From Succinivibrionaceae bacterium UBA3769 (GTDB taxonomy: Bacteria > Pseudomonadota > Gammaproteobacteria > Enterobacterales > Succinivibrionaceae): a stretch of DNA of 63,347 bases. Position numbers and translations under genes: made by a program. The stretch is from assembly GCA_002372325.1 (NCBI GenBank), contig DFFT01000002.1, forward strand, positions 1 through 63,347, written 5' to 3'. Position 1 is the stretch's first letter, and every line of letters begins with the position of its first letter. The notes below the pieces were generated by a model, which worked only from the letters and a program-made list of their open reading frames with translations, did no database searches and was not told where the DNA came from. Shown in pieces: positions 53,473 through 61,072 of this stretch.

Positions 53473-53490
53473 TTGTTTACCGGTAAATAA
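53473..53490. promoter_or_regulatory. MarR operator O3
   Basis: TTGTTTACCGGTAAATAA has the same half-sites as O1 with one arm changed. It sits 17 bases ahead of the marR start, suited to autorepression. Confidence 0.75.
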
Positions 53491-53507
53491 AAAGGCAGAT
53501 CTACCGT

Positions 53508-53975
53508 ATGTCTCAGTTAACAGAACCAGTGCTCAGTCTTATCGTTCAAATCATCACCAAAATCTGCGCCATCCATAACAATATCGATCAGGAGATAAAC
53601 CGGATTCTGGAAACAGCAAACGGGGCAAAATACAACCTGACCATTCATGAACGGCTTACTCTGCGTTATATCGGCGAACAAAAAATTACCAATGCCACCA
53701 CCATTGCCTCAAATACCGGCATCACCAGAGGCGGCATCTCAAAAATCTGCGGGAGGCTCATCAAAAAGGAGCTTATCACCGCAAACCGCATGGAAGGAAA
53801 CCGGAAGGAGATCTTTTACCGGCTGACCTCCTCCGGCGAGCATATCTATCAGGCCATGGCGCAGCAGATCCGAGATGCCGAGGGGCAATGCCGGGAGCTT
53901 ATCGAAAGCTACAGCGCGGAAGAGCAGGTTCTTCTGGCAGACTTTCTCAGAAAAATCGAAGAAATCATCCCGTAA
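53508..53975 (+). CDS. MarR family transcriptional regulator
   Basis: 155 residues. A winged-helix DNA-binding domain lies in the middle (LTLRYIGEQKITNATTIASNTGITRGGISKICGRLIKKELI, then wing RMEGNRKEIFYRLTSSG), between N- and C-terminal dimerisation helices. It is divergent from the yhiI-rbbA-yhhJ-OMF operon, and the shared intergenic region holds three palindromes of one type. It is therefore almost certainly the local repressor of the pump and of itself. No ligand can be inferred. Confidence 0.9.
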   Translation: MSQLTEPVLSLIVQIITKICAIHNNIDQEINRILETANGAKYNLTIHERLTLRYIGEQKITNATTIASNTGITRGGISKICGRLIKKELITANRMEGNRKEIFYRLTSSGEHIYQAMAQQIRDAEGQCRELIESYSAEEQVLLADFLRKIEEIIP

Positions 53976-54317
53976 TCCGCCTGAAATCAGATCCTTGCCA
54001 GCTCCGCCGGTAACACCGCCATGTCAGATGTCTGAGATGCGGGGCAGGGGCCGGAATATTCTCCGCCCTGCTCTGTCTCCGCCTGAACAGTCCGCACTTC
54101 CTGTCAGCCGGAATTCCGTTTAAACTTGTAAACAGCAGGATAGTAGTTTGGAATTCCGTTTAAACTTGTAAACAGCAGGACAGTAGTTTGGAGTTCCCTG
54201 CTCTCCGGAAGCGCCTCAATTCCGAAAATGGTGTCATAATTTTCGGCAAAGGAGTCATTTCCGGCAAAAGGCTCTGGCCTTGAAAAGGACTGAAATAATC
54301 ATTTTTGCGAGGGACTT
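53976..54317. other. intergenic region containing a 40-bp tandem duplication
   Basis: 342 bases upstream of the aldo-keto reductase gene, with the repeat at 54111-54190 as its main structure. No gene-like frame. Confidence 0.5.
54111..54190. repeat. two tandem copies of a 40-bp unit
   Basis: Unit 1 is 54111-54150 and unit 2 is 54151-54190, differing at one base (GGATAG versus GGACAG). Each begins GAATTCCGTTTAAACTTG and carries GTTTA/TAAAC arms six bases apart, reminiscent of the MarR half-sites 700 bases away. A third partial start (GAGTTCC) follows. Confidence 0.85.
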
Positions 54318-55706
54318 ATGAGACACCGGCGGCTGGTGATATTTTTAAGCCTGATGCTCCTTCTGATTTTCTGCGGAACAGCAATTACGGTAACCCATCA
54401 GGCAACTGCAGCCGGAAGCTCTGCTAAAGAAGACGCTCTTCCGGCAAGTATCAGCCCGGTTAATGAAGCGGCCGGGAATGGGAATGGTCTCAGCCAAAAG
54501 GAGATAATGACAATGGAAATGCGGATCGGCAAAACAGCGGTTTCAGCGGCATGGGAGCAAAATGAGGCGGTTTCGGCGCTGATGAAGCTGGCGGCAAAAT
54601 CTCCCCTTACGATAAAAATGTCCATGTACGGCGGCTTTGAGCAGGTGGGATCAATAGGTCACAGCCTCCCGAGAAACGACCGCCGAATGACTGCTCAGGC
54701 AGGGGATATCATGCTGTATTCCGGTAATCAGCTGGTGGTGTTTTACGGCAGCAATTCCTGGGCATATACAAAGCTGGGCCGGATCACCGGGCAGTCACAG
54801 GAACTATTAAAGGAGCTTTTGAGTAACGGGGATGTCACCGTCACCCTGTCTGCCGGCAAGAAGGAGAGCGGTAAGGGCGCCTTTGATTTCTCCAAAAAGA
54901 CCGTGCTTCTGAACAGCGGCTATGAAATGCCCGTCATCGGCCTGGGAACATGGGCGCTCACTGATAACACAGCGGAAGAAGCCGTTTATCAGGCGCTTAA
55001 GTCCGGCATGCGCCTTATCGACACGGCAAGATATTACGGTAATGAAGTCAGCGTCGGACGCGGCCTTAAGCGAGCAATTTCCGAAGGAATTGTAACCCGG
55101 GAGGAGGTCTTTATCACCGGGAAAATCTACGGCGGCAACTATGAACGCGCCGGCAGGATCATCAATGATGAGCTCAAGGATCTCCAGGTGGATTATCTTG
55201 ACCTTCTGCTTATTCATCAGCCCGGATCAGATGATGCAGGCGTTTACAAGGCCATGGAGGAAGCGGTAAACGATCACCGGATTCGTTCCCTCGGGATTTC
55301 CAATTACTACACCAAGGAAGCGGTGGACAAGGTTCTGTCATTTGCCACCATCAAGCCTGCGGTAATTCAGAACGAGAACCACCTTTATTACCAGAACACG
55401 GAGCTTCAGAACTATGTCAGACAGTACGGCATAGTGATCGAATCTTGGTATCCTTTCGGGGGCCGAGGCCATACTGCCGAGAGCTTCAGCAATACAATCA
55501 TCACGGAGCTGGCCGGCAAATACGGAAAAACCCCGGCGCAGATCATTCTCCGCTGGCACCTGCAGGCAGGCTTTATCGCCATCCCTGGGTCGTCTGATCC
55601 TGACCATATCGCGGAAAACTGTGATATCTTCGACTTTGAGCTGACGCCCGAAGATATGGAAAAAATAAGGCGGCTGGATCGGCGCCAGCGCTACGAAAAC
55701 TGGTAA
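54318..55706 (+). CDS. exported cyclophilin-like/aldo-keto reductase fusion
   Basis: 462 residues. Signal-like helix (LVIFLSLMLLLIFCGTAITV), then a cyclophilin-like domain (about 65-165; IGKTAVSAAWEQNEAVSAL, YGGFEQVGSIGHSLPRNDRRMTAQAGDIMLYSGNQLVVFYGSNSW, KLGRI), then a complete aldo-keto reductase barrel. AKR catalytic residues are present: Asp235 and Tyr240 in IDTARYYGNE, Lys269 in FITGKIYGG, His300 in LLIHQPG, with IPGSSDPDHIAEN for NADPH binding. AKRs normally use cytoplasmic NADPH, so an export signal is puzzling. The N-terminal helix may instead anchor the protein with the domains inside. Probably transcribed alone. Confidence 0.88.
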   Translation: MRHRRLVIFLSLMLLLIFCGTAITVTHQATAAGSSAKEDALPASISPVNEAAGNGNGLSQKEIMTMEMRIGKTAVSAAWEQNEAVSALMKLAAKSPLTIKMSMYGGFEQVGSIGHSLPRNDRRMTAQAGDIMLYSGNQLVVFYGSNSWAYTKLGRITGQSQELLKELLSNGDVTVTLSAGKKESGKGAFDFSKKTVLLNSGYEMPVIGLGTWALTDNTAEEAVYQALKSGMRLIDTARYYGNEVSVGRGLKRAISEGIVTREEVFITGKIYGGNYERAGRIINDELKDLQVDYLDLLLIHQPGSDDAGVYKAMEEAVNDHRIRSLGISNYYTKEAVDKVLSFATIKPAVIQNENHLYYQNTELQNYVRQYGIVIESWYPFGGRGHTAESFSNTIITELAGKYGKTPAQIILRWHLQAGFIAIPGSSDPDHIAENCDIFDFELTPEDMEKIRRLDRRQRYENW

Positions 55707-56069
55707 CCAGGAGATTTTTAGAGCGCCGCATACCGATACCTTCGGGACGACGGTGCCGTCCCTCTGCCGGAAGTATGCCCGCCAGCAGCGAAGCCCGGGG
55801 CAGGCACACCGGCGTTATCTGCAGACCCTCCTTAATCCCCCGCAGCAAAGCCGCCCTGCTCCGGAAGAACCGCACTGCCTTTTTCATAGTATGACCATAA
55901 CTACACCCTCCCCCTCTGCGCCGTCATTTACTTGTGTTTACCTTGCGCGCTGCTCATAAATTCTAATTAGCGAACTCTGCGCATAGCACGAAAATTTGAT
56001 AAAATGTACTATGCGTATAGCTGAATATGGCTGGCAGAGCTGATAGCAGAGGTAATGGTAGGCGGTTGC
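55707..56069. other. intergenic region upstream of the DUF4143 ATPase
   Basis: 363 bases with no convincing gene. CGCATAG (55980-55986) and CTATGCG (56009-56015) form a 7-bp inverted repeat around GATAAAAT, a candidate operator over a -10 element. Confidence 0.4.
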
Positions 56070-57431
56070 ATGAAAATAAAGAGAAAGATTTACCAGCGAC
56101 TTCTGAGCTGGAAAAACGAAACGAAAGGAACCAAAGCTCTCCTGATCGAAGGAGCTCGTCGTGTCGGAAAATCCACCCTCGCTCTGAAATTCGCCCGGGA
56201 GCAGTACAAGTCATATATTCTGGTGGATTTCAACCAGGCGCCTAAAAACATCAGGGATAATTTTGAGAATCTGCATCAGCTTGATGTCTTTTTTCAGAAC
56301 TTGGCGCTTGAGTATGGCGTACGCCTTTATCAGCGGGAGTCTCTCATCATTTTTGACGAGATCCAGAAGTTTCCCAGAGCCCGGGAAGCAATTAAATACC
56401 TGGTGGCGGACGGCCGGTATGATTATATCGAGACCGGTTCGCTTATTTCCATCAGGGAAAACGTGGCGGATATCACCATCCCCTCTGAAGAACGCAAAAT
56501 CAAAATGTATCCCGCTGATTTTGAAGAGTTTCTCTGGGCGATGGGGGAAGAATTATTAGCGGAACACATTCGCGCCTGCTATGAAGACGGAAAGGCCCTG
56601 GAACAGAAAACTCATGCCAAAGCAATGCGCTGTTTCCGGGAGTACCTGCTGGTAGGCGGGATGCCGCAAAGCATTGTGGCCTATATCAAAGGCAATCGCG
56701 ATTTTTATGCCAGCGATATTGAAAAAAGGGACATTCTGGATCTCTACCGTGATGATATCCGAAAAGCCGCCCGCAGATACAGCTCCAAGGTTTCCGCCCT
56801 GTTTGAAAATCTTCCGGGGTATTTGTCGACACATGAAAAAAGGATTGTGCTCAGCAAAATAGACGAAGACGGCCTCTACTCGAAATACGACGAACCTCTG
56901 TTCTGGCTGGATGATTCCATGATCTGCAACCTGTGCTATAAATGCAATGACCCCAATGTCGGTTTTGCTCTCAGCAAAAACGATGCCGCAGTGAAATGCT
57001 ATCTTGGCGATACCGGGCTTTTGGTAAGTCTTGCCTTCAGCGAGAATGAAATCTCAGACCAGCAGTTATATAAGGCCATTATGGGAGGCCGCCTGTCATT
57101 AAACGAAGGCATGCTGTATGAAAATATGATCGCCCAGATGATTGCCGCCACGGGAAGGAAGCTGTATTTCTACACCAGATACAGCCCGGAAAAGCACCGC
57201 AACGACATCGAGATTGATTTCCTGCTTTCCAATAACAGCAAAACCAGCTTCAAAATTTACCCCATCGAAGTCAAATCATCCCGGAACTATACGGCAACAT
57301 CCCTGCATGATTTCAGGAACATTTTTTCCAAACGCATTGAACAGTCCTATATCATTCATCCCAAAAGCTATATCGAGGAAGGAGGCATTATCAAGGCGCC
57401 GCCTTACATGTTTTTCTGCATGTTCTCTTAA
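56070..57431 (+). CDS. AAA ATPase with DUF4143 (AAA_14 family)
   Basis: 453 residues from the ATG at 56070 (MKIKRKIYQR). P-loop IEGARRVGKST (Lys34), Walker B LIIFDEIQKFPRAREAIKYL, sensor-like YIETGSLIS, YPADFEEFLWAMGE, REYLLVGGMPQSIVAYI. A DUF4143 nuclease-like C-terminus follows, with KCYLGDTGLLVSL, NEGMLYENMIAQM, LYFYTRYSPEKHRNDIEIDFLLS and IYPIEVKSSRNY (PD-(D/E)XK-type D...EVK). The family is common, often mobile, and of uncertain function. The gene stands alone. Confidence 0.9.
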   Translation: MKIKRKIYQRLLSWKNETKGTKALLIEGARRVGKSTLALKFAREQYKSYILVDFNQAPKNIRDNFENLHQLDVFFQNLALEYGVRLYQRESLIIFDEIQKFPRAREAIKYLVADGRYDYIETGSLISIRENVADITIPSEERKIKMYPADFEEFLWAMGEELLAEHIRACYEDGKALEQKTHAKAMRCFREYLLVGGMPQSIVAYIKGNRDFYASDIEKRDILDLYRDDIRKAARRYSSKVSALFENLPGYLSTHEKRIVLSKIDEDGLYSKYDEPLFWLDDSMICNLCYKCNDPNVGFALSKNDAAVKCYLGDTGLLVSLAFSENEISDQQLYKAIMGGRLSLNEGMLYENMIAQMIAATGRKLYFYTRYSPEKHRNDIEIDFLLSNNSKTSFKIYPIEVKSSRNYTATSLHDFRNIFSKRIEQSYIIHPKSYIEEGGIIKAPPYMFFCMFS

Positions 57432-57550
57432 CGAAGTTTAATCCGGGCGGAACACCTGCGCCATGAGGCGGAATCTCCTTGAAGCCTGAGGTTATGCCGG
57501 TGCGGAATTCTGCTGGATCCGCGCTGTACATGATCGGTATCTTAGCCGGT

Positions 57551-57598
57551 AACTTGATCGGTGACTTAGTCGGTCACTGCCGATCAAGTTATTTTTTA
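57551..57598 (+). terminator. Rho-independent terminator after the DUF4143 ATPase
   Basis: AACTTGATCGG (57551-57561) pairs with CCGATCAAGTT (57580-57590), with an inner TGAC/GTCA pairing, followed by ATTTTTT. Confidence 0.75.
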
Positions 57599-57811
57599 GC
57601 CTGTGTTTCTGATTCCAGTTTACTGCTTTTCAGGTTCATTCCCTTTTTTTGCCATGCATTCCCTTAAATTTCACCTCAAAATAAGGGAAAGCCGCCAGAA
57701 TTAAGGGAATGAAACAACATCTTCCTCTTGCTCTTAAGGCCCCTTAACAATCACTGACAAGCCCTTGCGTCAGCGGCGCTCTTCCGGTTTGAACTGCTGC
57801 AGCTCAATCAG

Positions 57812-57848
57812 CCTGAAAAACTGCAACAGCCTGTTGCAGTTTTTCAGG
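57812..57848. repeat. perfect 17-bp stem, 3-base loop
   Basis: CCTGAAAAACTGCAACA (57812-57828) and its exact complement (57832-57848) around GCC. The core TGCAACA/TGTTGCA is shared with the hairpin at 62840-62866. Confidence 0.85.
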
Positions 57849-58160
57849 AGGGCAGGGAATACATTCCGGAAACAGAGCTCAGGTCTTGTTCTCGGCCATT
57901 ATGCTAAGCTTATGCTCAGATTGACCACGCAGTGCAGGGCCAATTTCTCTATCAGTAATCCCTCTGAGCCGCAGTCCCTCATTCTGAAAAGCGCCGCAAT
58001 CCAAAGCTTCAGGTTTCAGAGGAAGATCTGCAAATTGACGCCCAAGCCGGGTTTTCCAATTGGGAACGCCATTGAATCAAGGCCGATGACATTGCGGAGA
58101 TCAGCGGGGAGCGGAAAGAGTTTTCCGGCTTATAACCTGCCCTGTCCCGTAAGGATCGTC

Positions 58161-58559
58161 TCATGATGAGCTTTTTTCCTCTTCTTCTTTCTGATTCATC
58201 CGGTGTTCCTTGGTTTTCTCATTTCCCCAAAGGTCAGTGAACAAATCCGTCATCTCCTTGCTTGAAGTATTATCGCAGCGGCGGATCTCCGCCCAGGAGC
58301 ACAGCTCAGCAAAGCGGTCATCATAGACGGTTTCCGTAGCCGGACCAATGGAGCCATCCCTCTTTTCGTAAAGAAGACGTCCGGTTTTTATGAGATCATC
58401 AGGATAGTCATTCCCCATCTCCGGGGTATTCAGGCGATTGAACACCGCGGCATCGATCTCATAGTAGGAAGCATCACCGCGCCATGAAACTCTGGCGGTG
58501 TAAATGCCTTTTTCTTCGTCATAACAGGCCTTCCAGCCTAATCCCTTCTTGAATTGCAT
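58161..58559 (-). CDS. small uncharacterised cytoplasmic protein
   Basis: 132 residues, acidic, no signal. The N-terminal half (KGLGWKACYDEEKGIYTARVSWRGDASYYEIDAAVFNRL) looks like a compact beta-rich fold; the middle (DLIKTGRLLYEKRDGSIGPATETVYDDRFAELCSWAE) is helical; the tail is charged and low-complexity (NQKEEEEKSSS). Composition and the GAGGGCAGG upstream of the start support a real gene. The family is not recognised; an immunity-type protein is one possibility, but only from size and charge. Confidence 0.55.
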   Translation of the reverse strand: MQFKKGLGWKACYDEEKGIYTARVSWRGDASYYEIDAAVFNRLNTPEMGNDYPDDLIKTGRLLYEKRDGSIGPATETVYDDRFAELCSWAEIRRCDNTSSKEMTDLFTDLWGNEKTKEHRMNQKEEEEKSSS

Positions 58560-58593
58560 GCCTGCCCTCTTCTTCGCTCAAATACAGGAGATC

Positions 58594-58692
58594 TTATTTA
58601 TCGTCGTCTGCTGAAAGCTTCGCTCTGTCGTATTTCATGAGTCCAGCGCCGCCTTGAGATCTTCCATATTGGAAAATTTTCTTTATGTCCAT
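58594..58692 (-). CDS. possible 32-residue peptide upstream of the 58161-58559 gene
   Basis: ATG at 58692, stop at 58594; reads MDIKKIFQYGRSQGGAGLMK and then YDRAKLSADDDK. AGG lies about 10 bases upstream. It is 34 bases ahead of the larger gene on the same strand. It could be a leader peptide, a small protein or the remains of a longer gene. Confidence 0.25.
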   Translation of the reverse strand: MDIKKIFQYGRSQGGAGLMKYDRAKLSADDDK

Positions 58693-59070
58693 AGAATCAC
58701 ACCTGTTTTATTCCCAACTTTATCCCAACCAAAATCATTATGACGAGTTGGGAATAAAGTTGGGAATAAAGTTGGGAATAAAGTTGGGAATTAGTTCGGA
58801 GGTTTTGTGAAGTTTATCACTCTTTTGGTTTCTATAAATCAAAATATTACCTAAACCCTCTGGCAGAGTATGACTAAACCACCCGCACCGTCATTTCAAA
58901 GTTATCGTACCACATACCCTCGACACTCCGCCATCCTTTACAAATAGCCATTCCACCTAAATATCGCATAATGGTATGGTACTAACCATCGATGCGTACT
59001 CCCAGCAAATCAAGGAACAACCTGTCCCTTTCTATTATTTCGGTAGACCACCGCACTGAACGAATTTGCG
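58693..59070. other. AT-rich intergenic region with a 12-bp repeat array
   Basis: 378 bases with the repeat array at 58708-58791 (listed separately); otherwise AT-rich and without a recognisable gene. Confidence 0.5.
58708..58791. repeat. 12-bp direct repeats with an inverted copy
   Basis: GTTGGGAATAAA occurs three times in tandem plus a partial fourth (58746-58791). An inverted pair, TTATTCCCAAC followed by TTTATCCCAAC, lies at 58708-58729. The two halves are separated by AAAATCATTATGACGA and could pair as a long hairpin or act as iterated binding sites. Confidence 0.8.
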
Positions 59071-59430
59071 TTGGTACTTCAGTGTTCTCGATCGCACCAG
59101 GATACGATGGAAGGCAGATTTGTGGTGGCTTTTGTCGCTCTCAGCATTCTTGCGGAACTAAAATCACATCTGGCAAAGGAACGGGTATTCACGGATAAGC
59201 GCAAGAAAACGCTTAAGCCGCATACCTTCAGCGTTCCTGATGTAATAGATATAACAAGGGCTATTGCGATACACTATGCCGTAAAGAGCAGACACTTCTG
59301 GGCGTCAGGACTCACGAAGGAAGTATCAAAACTGTGTATTGCATGCGGGGTGGATAAAAACTTCTACACCAAACAGCCGACATACATCAAGTCCCTGACA
59401 TCAATCAGCAGAAATTTCCATGTAAGCTGA
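59071..59430 (+). pseudogene. C-terminal remnant of an IS1634/IS4-like transposase
   Basis: About 110 residues: MEGRFVVAFVALSILAELKSHL (the C-terminal helix region that follows the catalytic Glu in this group), then TFSVPDVIDITRAIAIHY and GLTKEVSKLCIACGVDKNFY. The DDE core and N-terminus are missing and no start fits. Family-level call from the EGRF-FVALSI pattern only. Confidence 0.5.
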
Positions 59431-59493
59431 TAGTGCAGCAGTTTCTGATCAGGTTGTTGATCTCGTATTGACAGAAATGCCTGTACAGGCGTC

Positions 59494-60757
59494 TCAGAAA
59501 AAAAAGGAATTGGCTTTTCCTACAGGATTGCTTGAAATGCGCAGCCCCATTTCGTGCCTCAGAATATAACAGGCAATGGAATCGCGTCTCCGTTCAAGAT
59601 AGTCTGACAAAGACTGCAGAATACTCTTGTTTTTGATATGACTGTCCGGCAATGAGGCAAGGTACTGTTTTGCACCGTCTACATCACCCGCAAACAGCCT
59701 GCGGAAAAGGTTTCTCTTAATCTCGTACTGAATGCTGAAATTCTTTTTGCCACCAAATAATACACATGCTGAGGAGCTCAAGGCAGTGTTTCTTCAAATG
59801 AAACCAGTCGAGCATCAGAGTATACGGACAGAAGGCAAAAATGGTTTCAACGGCTCCCCTGATGTCCCTTCCGCCATCTGTCAAAAACAGAAGCTTTCTT
59901 CCGTTAAGCAGGCCGTGGTTCAGCAAGAAAGCCAGTACAATTTCACATAAAACAAACATGTTCGTGGGGCAAGCATGTATTTCTGGCCGTCAGCCTCAAT
60001 GTGCGCCACGGCAGTTTCCACTTTCGGTCTTTTCTTAGGATCAGGAGCGCGTTTGAGATCCTCCGGCCCGTCAAGTTCATCCTGCTGAAAGAAGGGTTCC
60101 CTGTCATCTTTTGGCGGTCTTGAGTCCTTTTGACGTTTCACCCCTACTCCGTCCAGAGAGGCTATTACAGCGCCGCCGGATGAATCAGTTTCAATATCAT
60201 ATTTAAGCGCCTGGTTATCCGGTATTTTCAGCCCCTTTTTCTGCAGCCTCTGATTAATCGATTCCGCCAGAGCATCTATCTCTTCCCGGTGTTTTCTTTC
60301 ATCCTCTTCCGAGCGGCTGTTTGCAAATGAATTACCGTCCTTTGCCGGAATGCCCGGTTCAATGAAGGCATTCTCTTCGGGCAGGCCCGTTTCCGGATTC
60401 CAGCCATGTTCCTTAAGTATCCGGAACCCGTACTCGCGCATATCGCCGATGATTTTCGATCCTTCGCGTTCAACCATGTCGGTCATGGTGCGCAGCTTTA
60501 TGCTGTCAACGGCTTTATGCTATCAATATCGCTGTTCCTGTGAAGCATCATATTCAGCATGTTGTTTGCGATGCGGCCGCTTACACAGGCAAAGGCCTCT
60601 GTGTAACTCCTCAGCGTAAGACTCCACAGGAACTCATCACATCCTATTCCAGAAACGGCATCCTTCGGCAACAGCACATGCGCAAGTCCGTTCTCACATT
60701 GCAGTCTGGCATGTCTGAGACTGGCATCATCTCCGGAATTCAGTTCGCATTCATTAG
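59494..60757 (-). pseudogene. multiply frameshifted DDE-type transposase (ISKra4/ISLre2-like)
   Basis: Minus-strand fragments join into one transposase. The N-terminal part (60757 to about 60520) has NSGDDASLRHARLQCENGL and SYTEAFACVSGRIANNML; it is interrupted by a short duplication (ATGCTGTCAACGGCTTTATGCT). The next part (60486-59920) has GFRILKEHGWNPETGLPEE, SLDGVGVKRQKDSR and AVAHIEADGQKYML. After a frameshift comes LLFLTDGGRDIRGAVE and LMLDWFHLKKHCLELLSM (59959-about 59760), and after another the C-terminal GLRISSNPVGKAN (to 59494). The catalytic-region motif LDWFHLKK and SSNPVxKAN place it in the ISKra4/ISLre2 range. No terminal inverted repeats identified. Confidence 0.65.
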
Positions 60758-61072
60758 CACTAACGTATCAACCTAACAGCAATTCCCGTGGCGAATTCCC
60801 GTGGCATTGGTGACGAAATAACATAAGCACTGACGTTTTAGTCCGTAAGGTCGAGCGTGCTGTACTAATGTCAAAGTAGCACACACTTATAAATCTCATG
60901 TCTTCATCACCATAGTATCCCATAAAAGTTGCTATTTGTAGCGAAACCCTTTAACATCTGAAAAGAAAGTATTGTGAATCGCAGATATCCGACACATAAT
61001 AACCATAAATTATACACATATGTTTTTAAAGCTCAAAGATGCCGGATATGAATTTGGAACAAAGGATTCGTT
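60758..61072. other. AT-rich region upstream of the DUF1703-type ATPase
   Basis: 315 bases with no gene. The final 100 bases are strongly AT-rich and probably carry the promoter (e.g. TTGTGA and TAATAA elements), but I cannot fix it. Confidence 0.3.

Larger units (their letters stand above)
57432..58160. other. gene-poor region with three inverted repeats
   Basis: 729 bases. It contains a terminator (57551-57598), an inverted repeat CATTCCCTTAA/TTAAGGGAATG (57657-57667 and 57701-57711) and a perfect 17-bp hairpin (57812-57848). Open frames here (e.g. 57765-58166) have no recognisable or protein-like sequence. Confidence 0.5.

Noticed and set aside
57765..58166. 133-codon open frame
   Set aside because: It includes the perfect 17-bp hairpin and its translation is S/R/N-rich without family resemblance.
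58708..58791. CRISPR array
   Set aside because: The repeat unit is 12 bp with no spacers, and no cas genes are present.
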